Positions 26,541 to 36,461 of a stretch of DNA of 64,000 nt are shown piece after piece. Within the stretch, counting starts at the first letter, position 1, and every line of letters starts with the position of its first letter. The stretch is taken from positions 16,628 through 80,627 of the forward strand of contig JAOUMJ010000010.1 of assembly GCA_029881495.1 (NCBI GenBank), read 5' to 3'. This stretch comes from Nitrospinota bacterium. Lineage in GTDB: Bacteria; Nitrospinota_A; UBA7883; JACRGQ01. The notes below the pieces were generated by a model. It made no database searches. It saw only the letters and a program-made list of their open reading frames with translations, and was not told the DNA's origin. The translations under genes and the position numbers were made by a program.

Positions 26541-27560
26541 TTATCTGACTGTTCTTCCGACAGCCTTGGCTATCGGCTCTATTTCCTTCATGAGCGCGGC
26601 GAATTTTTTCGGTTTAAGGGACTGCGCCCCGTCCGAAAATGCCACTTCGGGCCTGTCATGCACCTCGATCATCAGGCCATCGGCCCCTACCGCAACCGCC
26701 GCCCTTGAGAGCGAGGTTACATACTGCCAGTACCCCGCGCCATGGGATGGATCGATAATTATCGGGAGATGCGTCCTCTCCTTTATGACCGGTACACAGC
26801 TAAGGTCGAGGGTGTTCCTGGTAGCGGTCTCAAACGTCCTTATCCCCCTTTCACAAAGGATAACGCGCCTGTTCCCCTCCGCGAGGATATACTCCGCGGA
26901 CATGAGGAATTCGTCGATCGTACTGCTCAACCCCCTTTTCAGGAGCACCGGTTTATCCATCTTGCCGACATCCTTGAGAAGCGAGAAGTTCTGCATGTTC
27001 CTCGCTCCGATTTGCAGGATATCTGAATATTTGTAAACCAGGTCGAGATCGCGAGGATTTAATACCTCGGTGACGATAGGGAGGCCGGTTGCCTCTCTCG
27101 CCTTTGCAAGCAGCTTCAACCCATCTTCCGCCATCCCCTGGAAGGAGTATGGGGAGGTTCGAGGTTTAAACGCGCCGCCGCGCAGAATGGTCGCGCCGGC
27201 TTCCTTCACCGCCTGGGCTATACCGATTATCTGCTCTTCACCTTCAACGGAACATGGGCCTGCCATCACTGACAGCCTCTTTCCACCAATGGCCGCGCCA
27301 TCCACCTCTATAACCGAATCGCCGGAAATAGTCTCTCTGGAGGTCAATTTATACGGTTTCAAAATCGGCACTACCTTCTCAACATGTTTTAACGATTCCA
27401 TCGATTCAATTCGGGATTTCTCCCTGCCGTCCCCAATGGCGGCAATTACTGTCTGGATCTCACCCGCGATAATGTGGGGCGTGTACCCTACTTCCTTGAT
27501 AAGCTTTACTACCTCTTCCACCGCTTCCTTGGGGGAACCGGGTTTCATCACTACTATCAT
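26541..27560 (-). CDS. aroF: 3-deoxy-7-phosphoheptulonate synthase (DAHP synthase)
   Basis: First step of the shikimate pathway: phosphoenolpyruvate plus erythrose 4-phosphate. 339 residues. The N-terminal 70 residues are a ferredoxin-like regulatory domain ([20 protein letters not shown]), and the rest is the type I-beta (KDO8P-like) barrel with [21 protein letters not shown] and [10 protein letters not shown]. An AGGAG ribosome site lies 10 bases before the ATG. Divergent from gltA across a 299-base AT-rich gap that should contain both promoters; I see no further gene there. Confidence 0.94.
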   Translation of the reverse strand: MIVVMKPGSPKEAVEEVVKLIKEVGYTPHIIAGEIQTVIAAIGDGREKSRIESMESLKHVEKVVPILKPYKLTSRETISGDSVIEVDGAAIGGKRLSVMAGPCSVEGEEQIIGIAQAVKEAGATILRGGAFKPRTSPYSFQGMAEDGLKLLAKAREATGLPIVTEVLNPRDLDLVYKYSDILQIGARNMQNFSLLKDVGKMDKPVLLKRGLSSTIDEFLMSAEYILAEGNRRVILCERGIRTFETATRNTLDLSCVPVIKERTHLPIIIDPSHGAGYWQYVTSLSRAAVAVGADGLMIEVHDRPEVAFSDGAQSLKPKKFAALMKEIEPIAKAVGRTVR

Positions 27561-27859
27561 ATTTTTGCCATGCTCCTAAATTCACAGTTTTAAATCAATA
27601 AGACAAGATATTAAAAATTCAGAATTTAAGCAATCTGTATTAGCCATTTTTCGTTAAAAACCGATAATTGCCGCTCAATACGTTAAAAACCATTAAAAAA
27701 CCGGTTCACATGGAATAAAACAGGCGGAAGCATCCTCTCATACAATCAATCTTGGTTAGGTAAACAACTGATTACATATTAAAATGGAGGTGGACAAAAA
27801 CCATTGGCACCAGGTCTTCCGTTTTATGTTTAAACAAATCTATTTGTGAGGGTAGAGCT

Positions 27860-29155
27860 ATGGGAAAAGATACCGTAACGATCACTAATAACGCTACAGG
27901 ACAGAGCGAGGAATTCCCCCTTCTCAAGGGGACGCATGGGCCGGACGTGTTCGATATCCGAAATTTGTACCCGAAGATGGGACTTTTCACATTTGATCCC
28001 GGATTCAAGTCCACTGCCAGCTGTGAAAGCAAGATCACATACATCGACGGCGAAGCGGGGATACTCCTTTACAGGGGTTATCCGATAGAGGAACTTGCCG
28101 AGAAAAGCAATTATCTCGAGGTCTGCTACCTCCTCCTATACGGCGAACTCCCTACCGAAAAGGAGTACAACAAATTCGTCGATATTATCCTCCATCACTC
28201 GATGGTTCACGAAGGTTTCAAAACTTTTCTCTCCGGATTCAGACGCGACGCCCACCCGATGGCGATCATGGTCGGGATGGTAGGCGCGCTCAGCTCCTTC
28301 TATCACGACTCACTTGAGATAAACAATCCGCGCCACCAGGAGATCTCGGCCCACAGGCTCATAGCAAAAGCCCCCACCATAGCGGCGGCGGCATACAAGT
28401 ATTCAATCGGACAGCCTATCGTCTATCCAAAGAATAAACTCGGCTACGCTGAAAACTTCCTCCATATGATGTTCTCCGTTCCTGCGGAAGATTACAAAGT
28501 CGACGAACTCCATGCCAAGGCGCTCGACCTGATACTGATACTTCACGCCGACCATGAGCAAAACGCATCCACATCAACCGTAAGGCTCGCCGGCTCATCG
28601 GAAGCGAATCCGTTCGCGGCGGCATCGGCCGGCGTCGGCGCGCTCTGGGGCCCGGCACACGGCGGGGCGAACGAAGCGGTGGTGAACATGCTCGCGGAGA
28701 TAGGCACCCCCGACCGCATCCCCCACTTCATAGCAAAAGCGAAAGACAAGGACGATCCGTTCCGCCTGATGGGATTCGGGCACAGGGTTTATAAGAACTA
28801 CGACCCGCGCGCGAAACTGATAAAGAGCATGTCGAGAAAGATCATCGAAAAGAGCGACGGAAACGATCCGCAACTCGAAATTGCCATGAAACTCGAGGAG
28901 ATCGCGCTGAAGGATGAATATTTCGTGGAGAGGAAACTCTTTCCGAACGTCGACTTCTATTCCGGCGTCACATACAGGGCGATAAACATACCGGTAAACA
29001 TGTTCACCGTCATTTTTGCCATGGGGCGGATGGTCGGCTGGATGGCGCAGTGGGAAGAGATGATAAGCGACCCGAAACGGACCATCGGGAGGCCGAGACA
29101 GAATTACGTCGGCGCCGCCAAGCGCTCATACACACCGATAGGAAAAAGGAAGTAG
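27860..29155 (+). CDS. gltA: Citrate synthase
   Basis: Condenses acetyl-CoA and oxaloacetate in the TCA cycle. 431 residues, type II hexameric length. It has the N-terminal extension with [17 protein letters not shown], catalytic histidines in [12 protein letters not shown] and [14 protein letters not shown], and the closing [11 protein letters not shown] and RPRQNYVG. The ATG is preceded by GAGGGTAGAGCT. Monocistronic, ended by a strong hairpin at 29182. Confidence 0.96.
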   Translation: MGKDTVTITNNATGQSEEFPLLKGTHGPDVFDIRNLYPKMGLFTFDPGFKSTASCESKITYIDGEAGILLYRGYPIEELAEKSNYLEVCYLLLYGELPTEKEYNKFVDIILHHSMVHEGFKTFLSGFRRDAHPMAIMVGMVGALSSFYHDSLEINNPRHQEISAHRLIAKAPTIAAAAYKYSIGQPIVYPKNKLGYAENFLHMMFSVPAEDYKVDELHAKALDLILILHADHEQNASTSTVRLAGSSEANPFAAASAGVGALWGPAHGGANEAVVNMLAEIGTPDRIPHFIAKAKDKDDPFRLMGFGHRVYKNYDPRAKLIKSMSRKIIEKSDGNDPQLEIAMKLEEIALKDEYFVERKLFPNVDFYSGVTYRAINIPVNMFTVIFAMGRMVGWMAQWEEMISDPKRTIGRPRQNYVGAAKRSYTPIGKRK

Positions 29156-29181
29156 CGGGAAACACTCTGCTTTTTACTTCT

Positions 29182-29213
29182 CCCCTCCTTGCGCGACTGC
29201 GCATAAGGAGGGG
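29182..29213 (+). terminator. Hairpin repeat, copy 1 (after gltA)
   Basis: CCCCTCCTTGCGC, a short loop, then GCGCATAAGGAGGGG. The same CCCCTCCTT/AAGGAGGGG arms recur near 36414 and 44055, so this is one member of a small dispersed hairpin family that here sits at the 3' end of gltA. Confidence 0.65.
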
Positions 29214-29287
29214 ATTTCCACATTTAAAACAATGAAATTCCTGCTAATAGATGCCGCGGTCGAAAACTGAAAAATACGAGATGATAT

Positions 29288-30040
29288 TCAGTAACCAAAA
29301 CCCTTCTTCTGGAACTTGCGGAACTGCTCTTCATACTCGGCTATCATCCCCTCCTTCGAGAAGCTGAAGTGGTCATTCGGCGCAATAATGAGATGCTCCA
29401 CAAGCCTCAGCTTCATCGTTCCGCATATGAATACAACCTCCCTCGTAATATCCTTGTCCTCTTCCGACGGGTCGGCCATCCCTCCGGGGTGGTTGTGCGC
29501 CAGCATGATCTTCACCGCCCCCTTTTTCACGGCCCGCTCGACTATCTGTTGAGGGGTTACCGGTACCTCCGTCGCCGTTCCGGTTGCTATCTCCTCCTCA
29601 TCCACTATCGCGTTTGAGGCGTTCAGGTAGATTATCCTGAAAACTTCATGCGGCAATCCCCGCATTGAATGGTCGAGGTAGTCGAACACTTCATCCGACG
29701 AATTGAGAGCGTCTTTCGCGAGCATCCTTTCACGGAGGAATTTTCTGGAGACCTGATGGATGAGTTTTATGCCGAACGCGTTCGTATCCCCAATGCCGTC
29801 GACCTTCCGCAGTTCCTCGATATCCGCCTCAAGGACGTTTCGCAGGGAGCCGAACCGCTTCATCGCTTCCCTCGCCTGCTGTTTGCAGTCGCGCCTCGGC
29901 GTGGCAAGCGTAAGGAGAAGCTCCACTATCTCCTCGTCGGTGAATTTTTCAAGCCCGAAATCGAGGAACTTTTTTCGCAGACGGGCGCGATGCCCTTCCC
30001 TGGGGTCCTTGCCGTCGCTCTCGCCCGGCTTCCCGCTCAT
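29288..30040 (-). CDS. radC: RadC-family JAB-domain protein
   Basis: 250 residues: N-terminal helix-hairpin-helix region (about 45-95; LRKVDGIGDTNAFGIKL) and C-terminal JAB/MPN-like domain with the metal motif AHNHPGG...SEED. Annotated historically as DNA repair protein RadC, though its molecular function is unsettled. It overlaps ubiA by 4 bases and closes the VKOR-uvrD-ubiA-radC operon. Confidence 0.92.
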   Translation of the reverse strand: MSGKPGESDGKDPREGHRARLRKKFLDFGLEKFTDEEIVELLLTLATPRRDCKQQAREAMKRFGSLRNVLEADIEELRKVDGIGDTNAFGIKLIHQVSRKFLRERMLAKDALNSSDEVFDYLDHSMRGLPHEVFRIIYLNASNAIVDEEEIATGTATEVPVTPQQIVERAVKKGAVKIMLAHNHPGGMADPSEEDKDITREVVFICGTMKLRLVEHLIIAPNDHFSFSKEGMIAEYEEQFRKFQKKGFGY

Positions 30041-30888
30041 ACAAGGGTATCCGTTATCACGAAGAGCATCAGCCCCACCGATATGATCCCGTTCACGTTG
30101 AAGAACGCTATGTTTACCCTTTTCAGATCGTCTGGGCTGACTATGTGATGCTGATACCAGAGGAGCGACGCCGTGAGGAATACGCCGACCTGGTAGACCG
30201 TTCCAAGTCCGTCCGATACCATGTAAAGGACTACAAGAAAGATGATCATAAGTAGATGCGCCGCCGACGATATGGCGAGCGCCTTTTTTATCCCGAAACG
30301 CGTAGGGATGGAATTCAGCCCCTCCTCCTTATCGTGATCGTAATCCTGGCAGGAGTAGATGATGTCTAGCCCCACGAGCCAGAATATTACGGCCCCGCCA
30401 AGGAGGAGCGACTCCGCCGAAAACTCCCCCTTGATGGCCACCCACGCCCCAATAGGCGAGAGAGAAAGGGCGAGGCCGAGGAAGAAATGGGAATACGGCG
30501 TGAACCGCTTAGTAAACGAGTAGAAGAAAATTATCGCAAGCGCGAAGGGAGAGAGCTTGAACGCAAGGAAGTTGATATACATGCATGTGACGATGAACGC
30601 CGCGGAAGTTCCGACGACGAATAGAACGTAGACCGCCCTGTCGCCCGTTCCCGATGCGAGCGGGCGGTTTTTCGTTCTCGGATTGGTGCTATCGAAGCTG
30701 GCGTCCGACAGCCTGTTGAACGCCATCGCCGCGCTCCGCGCGAAAAAGAGCGCAAGCATGAGGAGGAGGAGCTCTCTTGCTCCCGGCATACCCCCGGCGG
30801 CAATGAAGGCGGACATCACCGCAAACGGCATCGCGAAGAGCGTATGCTCCACCTTTATATCCTTCAATAAATGCAAAAGATTTTTCAT
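30037..30888 (-). CDS. UbiA-family prenyltransferase (UbiA/MqnP-like)
   Basis: 283 residues, multi-helix membrane protein. The two prenyl-diphosphate-binding Asp motifs are FNRLSDASFDSTNPRTKNRP and DIIYSCQDYDHDKEEG. It attaches a polyprenyl tail to an aromatic acid in quinone synthesis. Similarity to the putative menaquinone polyprenyltransferase MqnP of the futalosine route is plausible, but UbiA cannot be excluded without other quinone genes. Starts 8 bases after the uvrD stop. Confidence 0.88.
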   Translation of the reverse strand: MKNLLHLLKDIKVEHTLFAMPFAVMSAFIAAGGMPGARELLLLMLALFFARSAAMAFNRLSDASFDSTNPRTKNRPLASGTGDRAVYVLFVVGTSAAFIVTCMYINFLAFKLSPFALAIIFFYSFTKRFTPYSHFFLGLALSLSPIGAWVAIKGEFSAESLLLGGAVIFWLVGLDIIYSCQDYDHDKEEGLNSIPTRFGIKKALAISSAAHLLMIIFLVVLYMVSDGLGTVYQVGVFLTASLLWYQHHIVSPDDLKRVNIAFFNVNGIISVGLMLFVITDTLV

Positions 30889-30896
30889 ATCCCCTT

Positions 30897-33047
30897 TCAG
30901 GCCGCAGGCTTTACGAACCTGCTTTTAAGTTTCTTTACACCCGCCTCGCGGAAAATTATCGTCAGCTTCATCTCGTCACCGGCACCTTCGCACTTTTTCA
31001 CTATCCCTTTGCCGAAGATGTTGTGCACCACCTGTTTGCCCACTCCGAAAATATTGTCGGTAACGTTCACATAGGAAGGCTCGGATGAAGCGGAGGAATA
31101 TCCCCTTGCCGGTTTTTCCCTTATCGGGATGCTCGTCGTGTATGCCGCCACCTGGCTGTCGATAATATCCGCCGGTATATCGTCGAGAAACGGCGAAGGC
31201 CTGTTCGTGCTGAGCTGTCCGTATATCCTCCTCACCGTTGCGTGCGTGAGATAAAGCTTTTTCATCGCCCTGGTTATCCCTACATAGCAAAGCCTCCTCT
31301 CCTCGTCCAGCTCTTCCATACTCTCCGTGGAGTTGAAGTGCGGGAGAAGGTTCTCCTCCATCCCCGCGATGAAGACATAGGGGAACTCCAGACCCTTCGA
31401 TACATGAAGCGTCATAAGCGAAGTGTAATCGGCGGACTCTTCCACGTTATCCGCTTCGGCAAGAAGCGATATCCGCTCGAGGAAATCGACAAGCGTCTCC
31501 TCCTTGTGCGGCGCGCCCGCAAGCTCCTTGAGATTTTCGACGCGGGCGTTGTCCTGCGCCGTCCTCTTGGCGAGCAGTGCGGTGATAATTCCGCTCCTGT
31601 CGAGCGCCATCTCTATCACATCCGCCGCCGGGTCCGACGCCGCCCTCTTCCTTATTTCGAGGATGAGCGCTCCAAAATCGGCGAGCTTGGTTTTTGCCGC
31701 GCCCGAAATTCCGTTATCAGGGGCTGTCGAAGCCGCCGTAAGCGGTATCCCCTTTTCATTCGCGTAGCTTTTCAGTTTTTCAAGTGTTGCGGGGCCGATC
31801 CCGCGGGTCGGCATGGCGACCGCTCTCAGAAAGCTTACCTCTTCCATCTCATTCACCGCCACGCGGAAATAGGCAAGGATATCCTTGATCTCTTTTCTGT
31901 TGTAGAACTTTTGACCGCCGTAGATCCTGTAAGGGACGTACTGTCGGCTGAAGCACTCCTCTATCACGCGGGATTGGGCGTTCGTGCGGTAGAAAACGGC
32001 AAAATCGCCGTACACCGCTTCCCCTCTCCTCACCATACCGGCAATCTCCCCTGCTATATAGTTCGCTTCGTCGACTTCGCTTGATGCGGAATAGAGGGCT
32101 ATCTTCTCCCCCTTGTCCTTGCTGGTAAAGAGGCTCTTCTCTTTTCTCCCTTCGATACCCTTTACGAGTTCCCCTCCCGCCTTAAGGATGTTGCCGGATG
32201 AGCGGTAGTTCTCTTCCAGCTTTACTACGATACAGCCGGGGAAATCCTTTTCGAACCCGAGGAGGTTCCCTATCCTTGCTCCGCGCCACCTGTATATGGA
32301 CTGGTCGTCATCGCCGACCACAAAAACGTTCCTGTGTTCCCCTCCGAGGAGTTTGATTATTTTGTACTGCACGAGGTTCGTATCCTGGAACTCGTCTACC
32401 ATTATGTACTGGAAGAGGGCTCTGTATTTCGCAAGCACTTCCGGCTGGGATTGGAAAAGCTTTATCACATGCCAGAGGAGGTCGTCGAAATCGACCGCGT
32501 TGTTCCTTTTCAGCTCGTTGCTGTACTGCCTGTACGCTTCCGCTATCGAAAGTGAATCAGGGCCAAGAAGTTCCTCGGCCATCTGGTCCGGCCCTTTCAT
32601 TTCGTTCTTGAACCTGCTTATCATGGAAAGCACCCGTGAGGCGGGGAGTTCTGCGTCGGTCTTCCCCATCCCCTTGATGATCGACTTTACGAGCGATTTC
32701 TGATCTGACGCGTCGAAAACCGCAGGCATTGCGGAGTAGCCGAGGTGCCGGAAATCTTCCTTGATGATTCGCAGGCACGAAGCGTGGAAAGTGGATATCC
32801 ACAGCCCTGCGGTATTTATTCCAAGCATCCCCGATATCCTGTCCCTCATCTCCTTTGCCGCCTTGTTCGTGAAGGTGACGCAGAGGATGGACCATGGAGC
32901 AACGCCGGAAGTTATAAGCCGTACGACACGCGCGGTGATGACCCTTGTTTTGCCGGAGCCCGCTCCCGCAATTATCAGGGCGGGGCCTTCGCCATGCTCC
33001 ACCGCCTCCTGCTGTCTTTCGTTCAGGGAGATGACAGTTCCGCTCAT
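30897..33047 (-). CDS. UvrD/PcrA/Rep-type DNA helicase
   Basis: 716 residues, superfamily 1A 3'-5' helicase. Motif Ia Walker A is IIAGAGSGKTRVITARV, Walker B is YIMVDEFQDTNLVQY, then DDDQSIYRWRGA, and in domain 2 LMTLHVSKGLEFPYVFI and RRLCYVGITRAMKKLYL. The C-terminal tail (VGKQVVHNIFGKGIVKKCEG) is the PcrA/UvrD Tudor-like region that contacts RNA polymerase or UvrB. Length is typical of PcrA. Central gene of the operon. Confidence 0.93.
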   Translation of the reverse strand: MSGTVISLNERQQEAVEHGEGPALIIAGAGSGKTRVITARVVRLITSGVAPWSILCVTFTNKAAKEMRDRISGMLGINTAGLWISTFHASCLRIIKEDFRHLGYSAMPAVFDASDQKSLVKSIIKGMGKTDAELPASRVLSMISRFKNEMKGPDQMAEELLGPDSLSIAEAYRQYSNELKRNNAVDFDDLLWHVIKLFQSQPEVLAKYRALFQYIMVDEFQDTNLVQYKIIKLLGGEHRNVFVVGDDDQSIYRWRGARIGNLLGFEKDFPGCIVVKLEENYRSSGNILKAGGELVKGIEGRKEKSLFTSKDKGEKIALYSASSEVDEANYIAGEIAGMVRRGEAVYGDFAVFYRTNAQSRVIEECFSRQYVPYRIYGGQKFYNRKEIKDILAYFRVAVNEMEEVSFLRAVAMPTRGIGPATLEKLKSYANEKGIPLTAASTAPDNGISGAAKTKLADFGALILEIRKRAASDPAADVIEMALDRSGIITALLAKRTAQDNARVENLKELAGAPHKEETLVDFLERISLLAEADNVEESADYTSLMTLHVSKGLEFPYVFIAGMEENLLPHFNSTESMEELDEERRLCYVGITRAMKKLYLTHATVRRIYGQLSTNRPSPFLDDIPADIIDSQVAAYTTSIPIREKPARGYSSASSEPSYVNVTDNIFGVGKQVVHNIFGKGIVKKCEGAGDEMKLTIIFREAGVKKLKSRFVKPAA

Positions 33048-33073
33048 CGTTTAGTTATCCATCCGCAACATCG

Positions 33074-34090
33074 CTATTTCGCGAGGAGCGCATCAAGCTC
33101 GGGCTTCAATTGGGCATATGTCTTTGACCCGGAAAATTTCTTTACTATTTTCCCTTTTGCTATCAGCACTGTCGTCGGCGTACTCCTTACGCCGTGCCTT
33201 TTAGCCTCCTTGAAATCGGCAGAAAGCTTGTCCTTAACGGCGGCTTTCATGACCTCGTCATCCTTTATCGCTTCAAAGCGGGGGCGCAAATAGCTGAATA
33301 GATCCTTCTGGTTGTCGAATGTTTCAAACCTCGCCTTCAAATACATCTCCTTACCTTCGTAATACGCCACCGAGCCGGCATACGAGATCGCCATAGGAGA
33401 GAGTTTGTGGCCGCCGATTATGTAATCCCTGAACACTATCTGGATCTGCGGATAATTGGCGATAACATCCTTTATTGCCTCATCGTATTTTTTACAGTGA
33501 CCGCATTCATAATCTGAAAATATCTCCAACCTGTAACCGGTAGAAGGATCCCCCCAGCTTGTCAAGGTGTCCACTTTTACGGCGATTGAACCTTCCGCCA
33601 TCTTGTGGGGCACGAAAAAGGCCAGGAACGAGACCAGAATTATGCCAAGACCGGCGGCGCGGAATTTCTCGCTGGCATTCAATACCCCCGGAGGCGGATT
33701 GACAGTTGCGAATAGGAGAACATTGTTCGCGAGAACCGCGGAAAACTGGAGCAGACAGAGTGGGCACACCGTATTTAGCACCGATACCATGACAAACAGG
33801 AAATAGAACTCCGCACCCATAAGGATGGCACCGAAAAGCATCGACCACCCCTGTTTTGAACGATAAAGGAATATCCAGACACCGTAAGAAAGGAGCCCCC
33901 ATATTCCAAGTGGAATTCCAAACAGCCTCGAATACTCCGATTCGCCAACCTGGGCGCACCCGCCGGTATCGCCTCCGCAAATCGCCCTCACCGCTGGCGA
34001 CACCTTTTCAAGCTCGGTTAGAATTGAAGCGATTATGCCTACCGTGCAGAAGATATAAAAAAGACGTGTTCCCCATGATTTATTTTCCAA
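33074..34090 (-). CDS. Vitamin K epoxide reductase-DsbA-like fusion
   Basis: 338 residues. The N-terminal half is a VKOR membrane domain with about four helices (starting near residue 8), the cysteine pair loop (CGGDTGGC near 38-45) and the active-site CPLC near 113-116. The C-terminal half (from about 175) is a thioredoxin-like DsbA domain with SDYECGHCKKY and a cis-Pro region STPTTVLI. Such fusions couple quinone reduction to protein disulfide formation and substitute for DsbB plus DsbA. First gene of its operon, 26 bases before uvrD. Confidence 0.9.
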   Translation of the reverse strand: MENKSWGTRLFYIFCTVGIIASILTELEKVSPAVRAICGGDTGGCAQVGESEYSRLFGIPLGIWGLLSYGVWIFLYRSKQGWSMLFGAILMGAEFYFLFVMVSVLNTVCPLCLLQFSAVLANNVLLFATVNPPPGVLNASEKFRAAGLGIILVSFLAFFVPHKMAEGSIAVKVDTLTSWGDPSTGYRLEIFSDYECGHCKKYDEAIKDVIANYPQIQIVFRDYIIGGHKLSPMAISYAGSVAYYEGKEMYLKARFETFDNQKDLFSYLRPRFEAIKDDEVMKAAVKDKLSADFKEAKRHGVRSTPTTVLIAKGKIVKKFSGSKTYAQLKPELDALLAK

Positions 34091-34283
34091 CTTCGCACTC
34101 CTTCTTTTTTAAAAAAGGAAACGGCGCCTGCGCCAGGCAACGTCTCCGAAACAGCCCTTGATAAAATGCCGCCAATGGTTACGCATAGCATTCTAACAAA
34201 ATTTTTTATTTGGAGTTACACTCTACGCCTATTTACCGTTAAAATGTTAGACTGAATATTAAAAATAACGGATTATCCCTTTT

Positions 34284-35468
34284 GTGAGTGGTGGCATGCC
34301 TAGAATTTCAACGATACTGATGGTAGACGACAGCCCTGACAACCTCTACCTTCTTGACCTGATAATGCAGGGACAGAATTTCAAAACCCTTTCGGCCTCA
34401 AACGGCATTGAGGCTGTCGAATCTGTAAAGCAGAACAAGGTCGACCTTATCCTTATGGACGTCATGATGCCGGAGATGGACGGCTTTGAAGCGAGCAGGC
34501 ATATCCGCAACAGGCAGGAATCTGCTCATATTCCGATCATTCTCATCACCGCGAAAAAAAGGGAGGCTGAAGACGTAATACGGGGACTGGGCGAAGGTGC
34601 AGTCGAATACCTCACAAAACCTTTCGACGACGAGGAACTCCTGGCAAGGGTAAAGGCCATGCTGAGGATCAAGCATCTGCATGACGACAACCGTGAACTG
34701 CTCGCGCAGGTCACCGCGCAGAAAGAGCAGATGAAGAACGAACTAAAGATGGCGGAAGCTGTTCAGAGGCAGTTCCTCCCTTCAAAGGAGTTCATTGCCC
34801 AGTTCAAGGAGTGCAATATAGAGGCGCACTATCTTGCCGCGACGTCCATCGGCGGGGATATCTATGACTTTCTCCGCTACGGCGAGAAGCGCGTGGCATT
34901 CATGCTCGCCGACGTAACCGGGCACGGCCCGGCGGCGGCCCTTATCATGGCGCTGGCAAAGGCGCTGATGAATACCGAAAGCGCTGATTTCCCCTCTCCA
35001 TCCGAGCTTGCAAAAAGGCTCAACGCCAAACTGCTGACAATGATACCGGAGAGCCATTTCATCACTCTCTTTTTCGGCATCGCCGACTTTAATACAAGAC
35101 AACTCACATATATCACCGCGGGACACCCCTCTCCCTATATCGTTTCTGATAGGCTGAAGGAACCGATAACGCTGAAAAACACCGGTACGATAATCGGCAT
35201 TTTCGACGAGTCGGAAGCAAAGTTCGGCGAAGATACGATTCCGTTTGAAAAGGGGGACAAGCTGGTCTTTTTCAGCGACGGCGTCTTTGAAGTTCGAAAC
35301 GCCGCAGGTGAAATGTATGGCCTTAATAGATTAAGCGAATATGTCCACAGCAAGAGAGCCGGTTCCGCAAAGGAGATATCGGACGGAATCATCTCCACCG
35401 TTCAAGGTTTCTGGGACGGAAAGAGCGACCTGGACGACATCGCGGTCGTCGCCATTGAACTCCTCTGA
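34284..35468 (+). CDS. Response regulator with PP2C (RsbU-type) phosphatase output
   Basis: 394 residues with a GTG start; an ATG at 34296 is an alternative. Receiver domain (about 6-125) with phospho-acceptor in LILMDVMMPEMDGFE, a coiled linker (about 130-165), then a SpoIIE/PP2C domain (about 185-394) with SIGGDIYDF, LADVTGHGPAAAL and FFSDGVFEVRN. It would dephosphorylate an anti-anti-sigma or STAS partner on phosphorylation. The P1 peptidase gene starts 2 bases after its stop. STAS-bearing proteins at 49697 and 52013 are far but possible partners. Confidence 0.9.
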   Translation: MSGGMPRISTILMVDDSPDNLYLLDLIMQGQNFKTLSASNGIEAVESVKQNKVDLILMDVMMPEMDGFEASRHIRNRQESAHIPIILITAKKREAEDVIRGLGEGAVEYLTKPFDDEELLARVKAMLRIKHLHDDNRELLAQVTAQKEQMKNELKMAEAVQRQFLPSKEFIAQFKECNIEAHYLAATSIGGDIYDFLRYGEKRVAFMLADVTGHGPAAALIMALAKALMNTESADFPSPSELAKRLNAKLLTMIPESHFITLFFGIADFNTRQLTYITAGHPSPYIVSDRLKEPITLKNTGTIIGIFDESEAKFGEDTIPFEKGDKLVFFSDGVFEVRNAAGEMYGLNRLSEYVHSKRAGSAKEISDGIISTVQGFWDGKSDLDDIAVVAIELL

Positions 35469-35470
35469 AA

Positions 35471-36391
35471 ATGCCGCGGAAAATTCCTTTACAAAAGCCC
35501 GGCATGGTCTCCTTTGATATCCTCGGCACCAAGATCGGACATCAAACGCTAAAGGCCGAAAGAACCGGATGTACCGTCCTCATATTCGACAAACCTGCCG
35601 TATGCGGGGTATCCATCACAGGGGCCGCCCCCGGCACAAGAGAGACCGATTCGCTGGACCCAACCGCGCTGGTAAACGGCGTGGACGCAATACTCCTTAC
35701 GGGCGGGAGCGCGTTCGGCCTCGCCTCGGCTGACGGCGTAATGCGCTATCTCCATGAAAAAGGGAGAGGATTCCGTGTGAGGGATGATAACGTGCCGATA
35801 GTACCCGGCGCCGTTATCTACGACCGGGGGATCGGGAAAAAATCCTTCCCGTCATCAAATGATGGTTACCGCGCGTGCGAAGGAGCCGGTTACGACACCC
35901 CCGCCTCCGGACAGATAGGTGGAGGCACAGGGGCGACCGTTGGAAAATGGTCAGACAGACATCTCCCCTCCTCCGGCGGGCTCTCGGCTATCGTCCGAAA
36001 ATTCGGAAATCTAAATCTCGGTATCGTTATAGTGGTCAACTCCTACGGAAATGTGGTCGACCCTGCGAGCGGCATCTCCGTATCGGGGGCAAAGGATAAG
36101 AGCGGAAACATAATCCCTTTCTCTGCCAAAGGGGCGGCCCCCTCCCCGATGGGGAACACGATCATAGGGGCGATTGTCACCGACGCAAATCTGACAAAGA
36201 GCGAGGCGAAAAGGATCGCCATGGCGGCGCACGACGGAATTGCGCGCGCCGTATACCCTTCCCATACGATGTACGACGGCGACACCCTTTTTGTGGCAAG
36301 TACCGGGAGGAAAAAGAGGGATATCAATCTGCTCTGCGGTTTCGCGGCCGATATTACCGCTGAAGGGATTTTAAAAGCCGTAGCTGTTTAG
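35471..36391 (+). CDS. P1-family (DmpA/S58) peptidase
   Basis: 306 residues; N-terminal nucleophile aminopeptidase family. LTGGSAFGLASADGVMRYL, GGGTGATVGKW and the processing site GNTIIGAIVTDANL (cleavage expected between N and T) are characteristic. Substrate is usually an N-terminal D- or L-residue of a small peptide. Coupled closely to the phosphatase gene upstream; the 3' end is followed by a dispersed hairpin. Confidence 0.88.
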   Translation: MPRKIPLQKPGMVSFDILGTKIGHQTLKAERTGCTVLIFDKPAVCGVSITGAAPGTRETDSLDPTALVNGVDAILLTGGSAFGLASADGVMRYLHEKGRGFRVRDDNVPIVPGAVIYDRGIGKKSFPSSNDGYRACEGAGYDTPASGQIGGGTGATVGKWSDRHLPSSGGLSAIVRKFGNLNLGIVIVVNSYGNVVDPASGISVSGAKDKSGNIIPFSAKGAAPSPMGNTIIGAIVTDANLTKSEAKRIAMAAHDGIARAVYPSHTMYDGDTLFVASTGRKKRDINLLCGFAADITAEGILKAVAV

Positions 36392-36413
36392 GGGAGCGCT
36401 AACCACCCCTGCG

Positions 36414-36445
36414 CCCCTCCATAGGCGCTGACGCGCAAGGAGGGG
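36414..36445 (+). repeat. Hairpin repeat, copy 2
   Basis: CCCCTCC at 36414-36420, GCGC/GCGC inner arms and GGAGGGG at 36439-36445. Same family as the hairpins at 29182 and 44055. Lies 22 bases after the peptidase stop and 16 before the convergent gene's stop; probably a bidirectional terminator. Confidence 0.6.
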
Positions 36446-36461
36446 AGATTTTACAAGGTGC

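Noticed and set aside
31242..32084. Plus-strand 280-residue ORF within the uvrD-like gene
   Set aside because: Antisense shadow; arginine-rich translation of a helicase gene.
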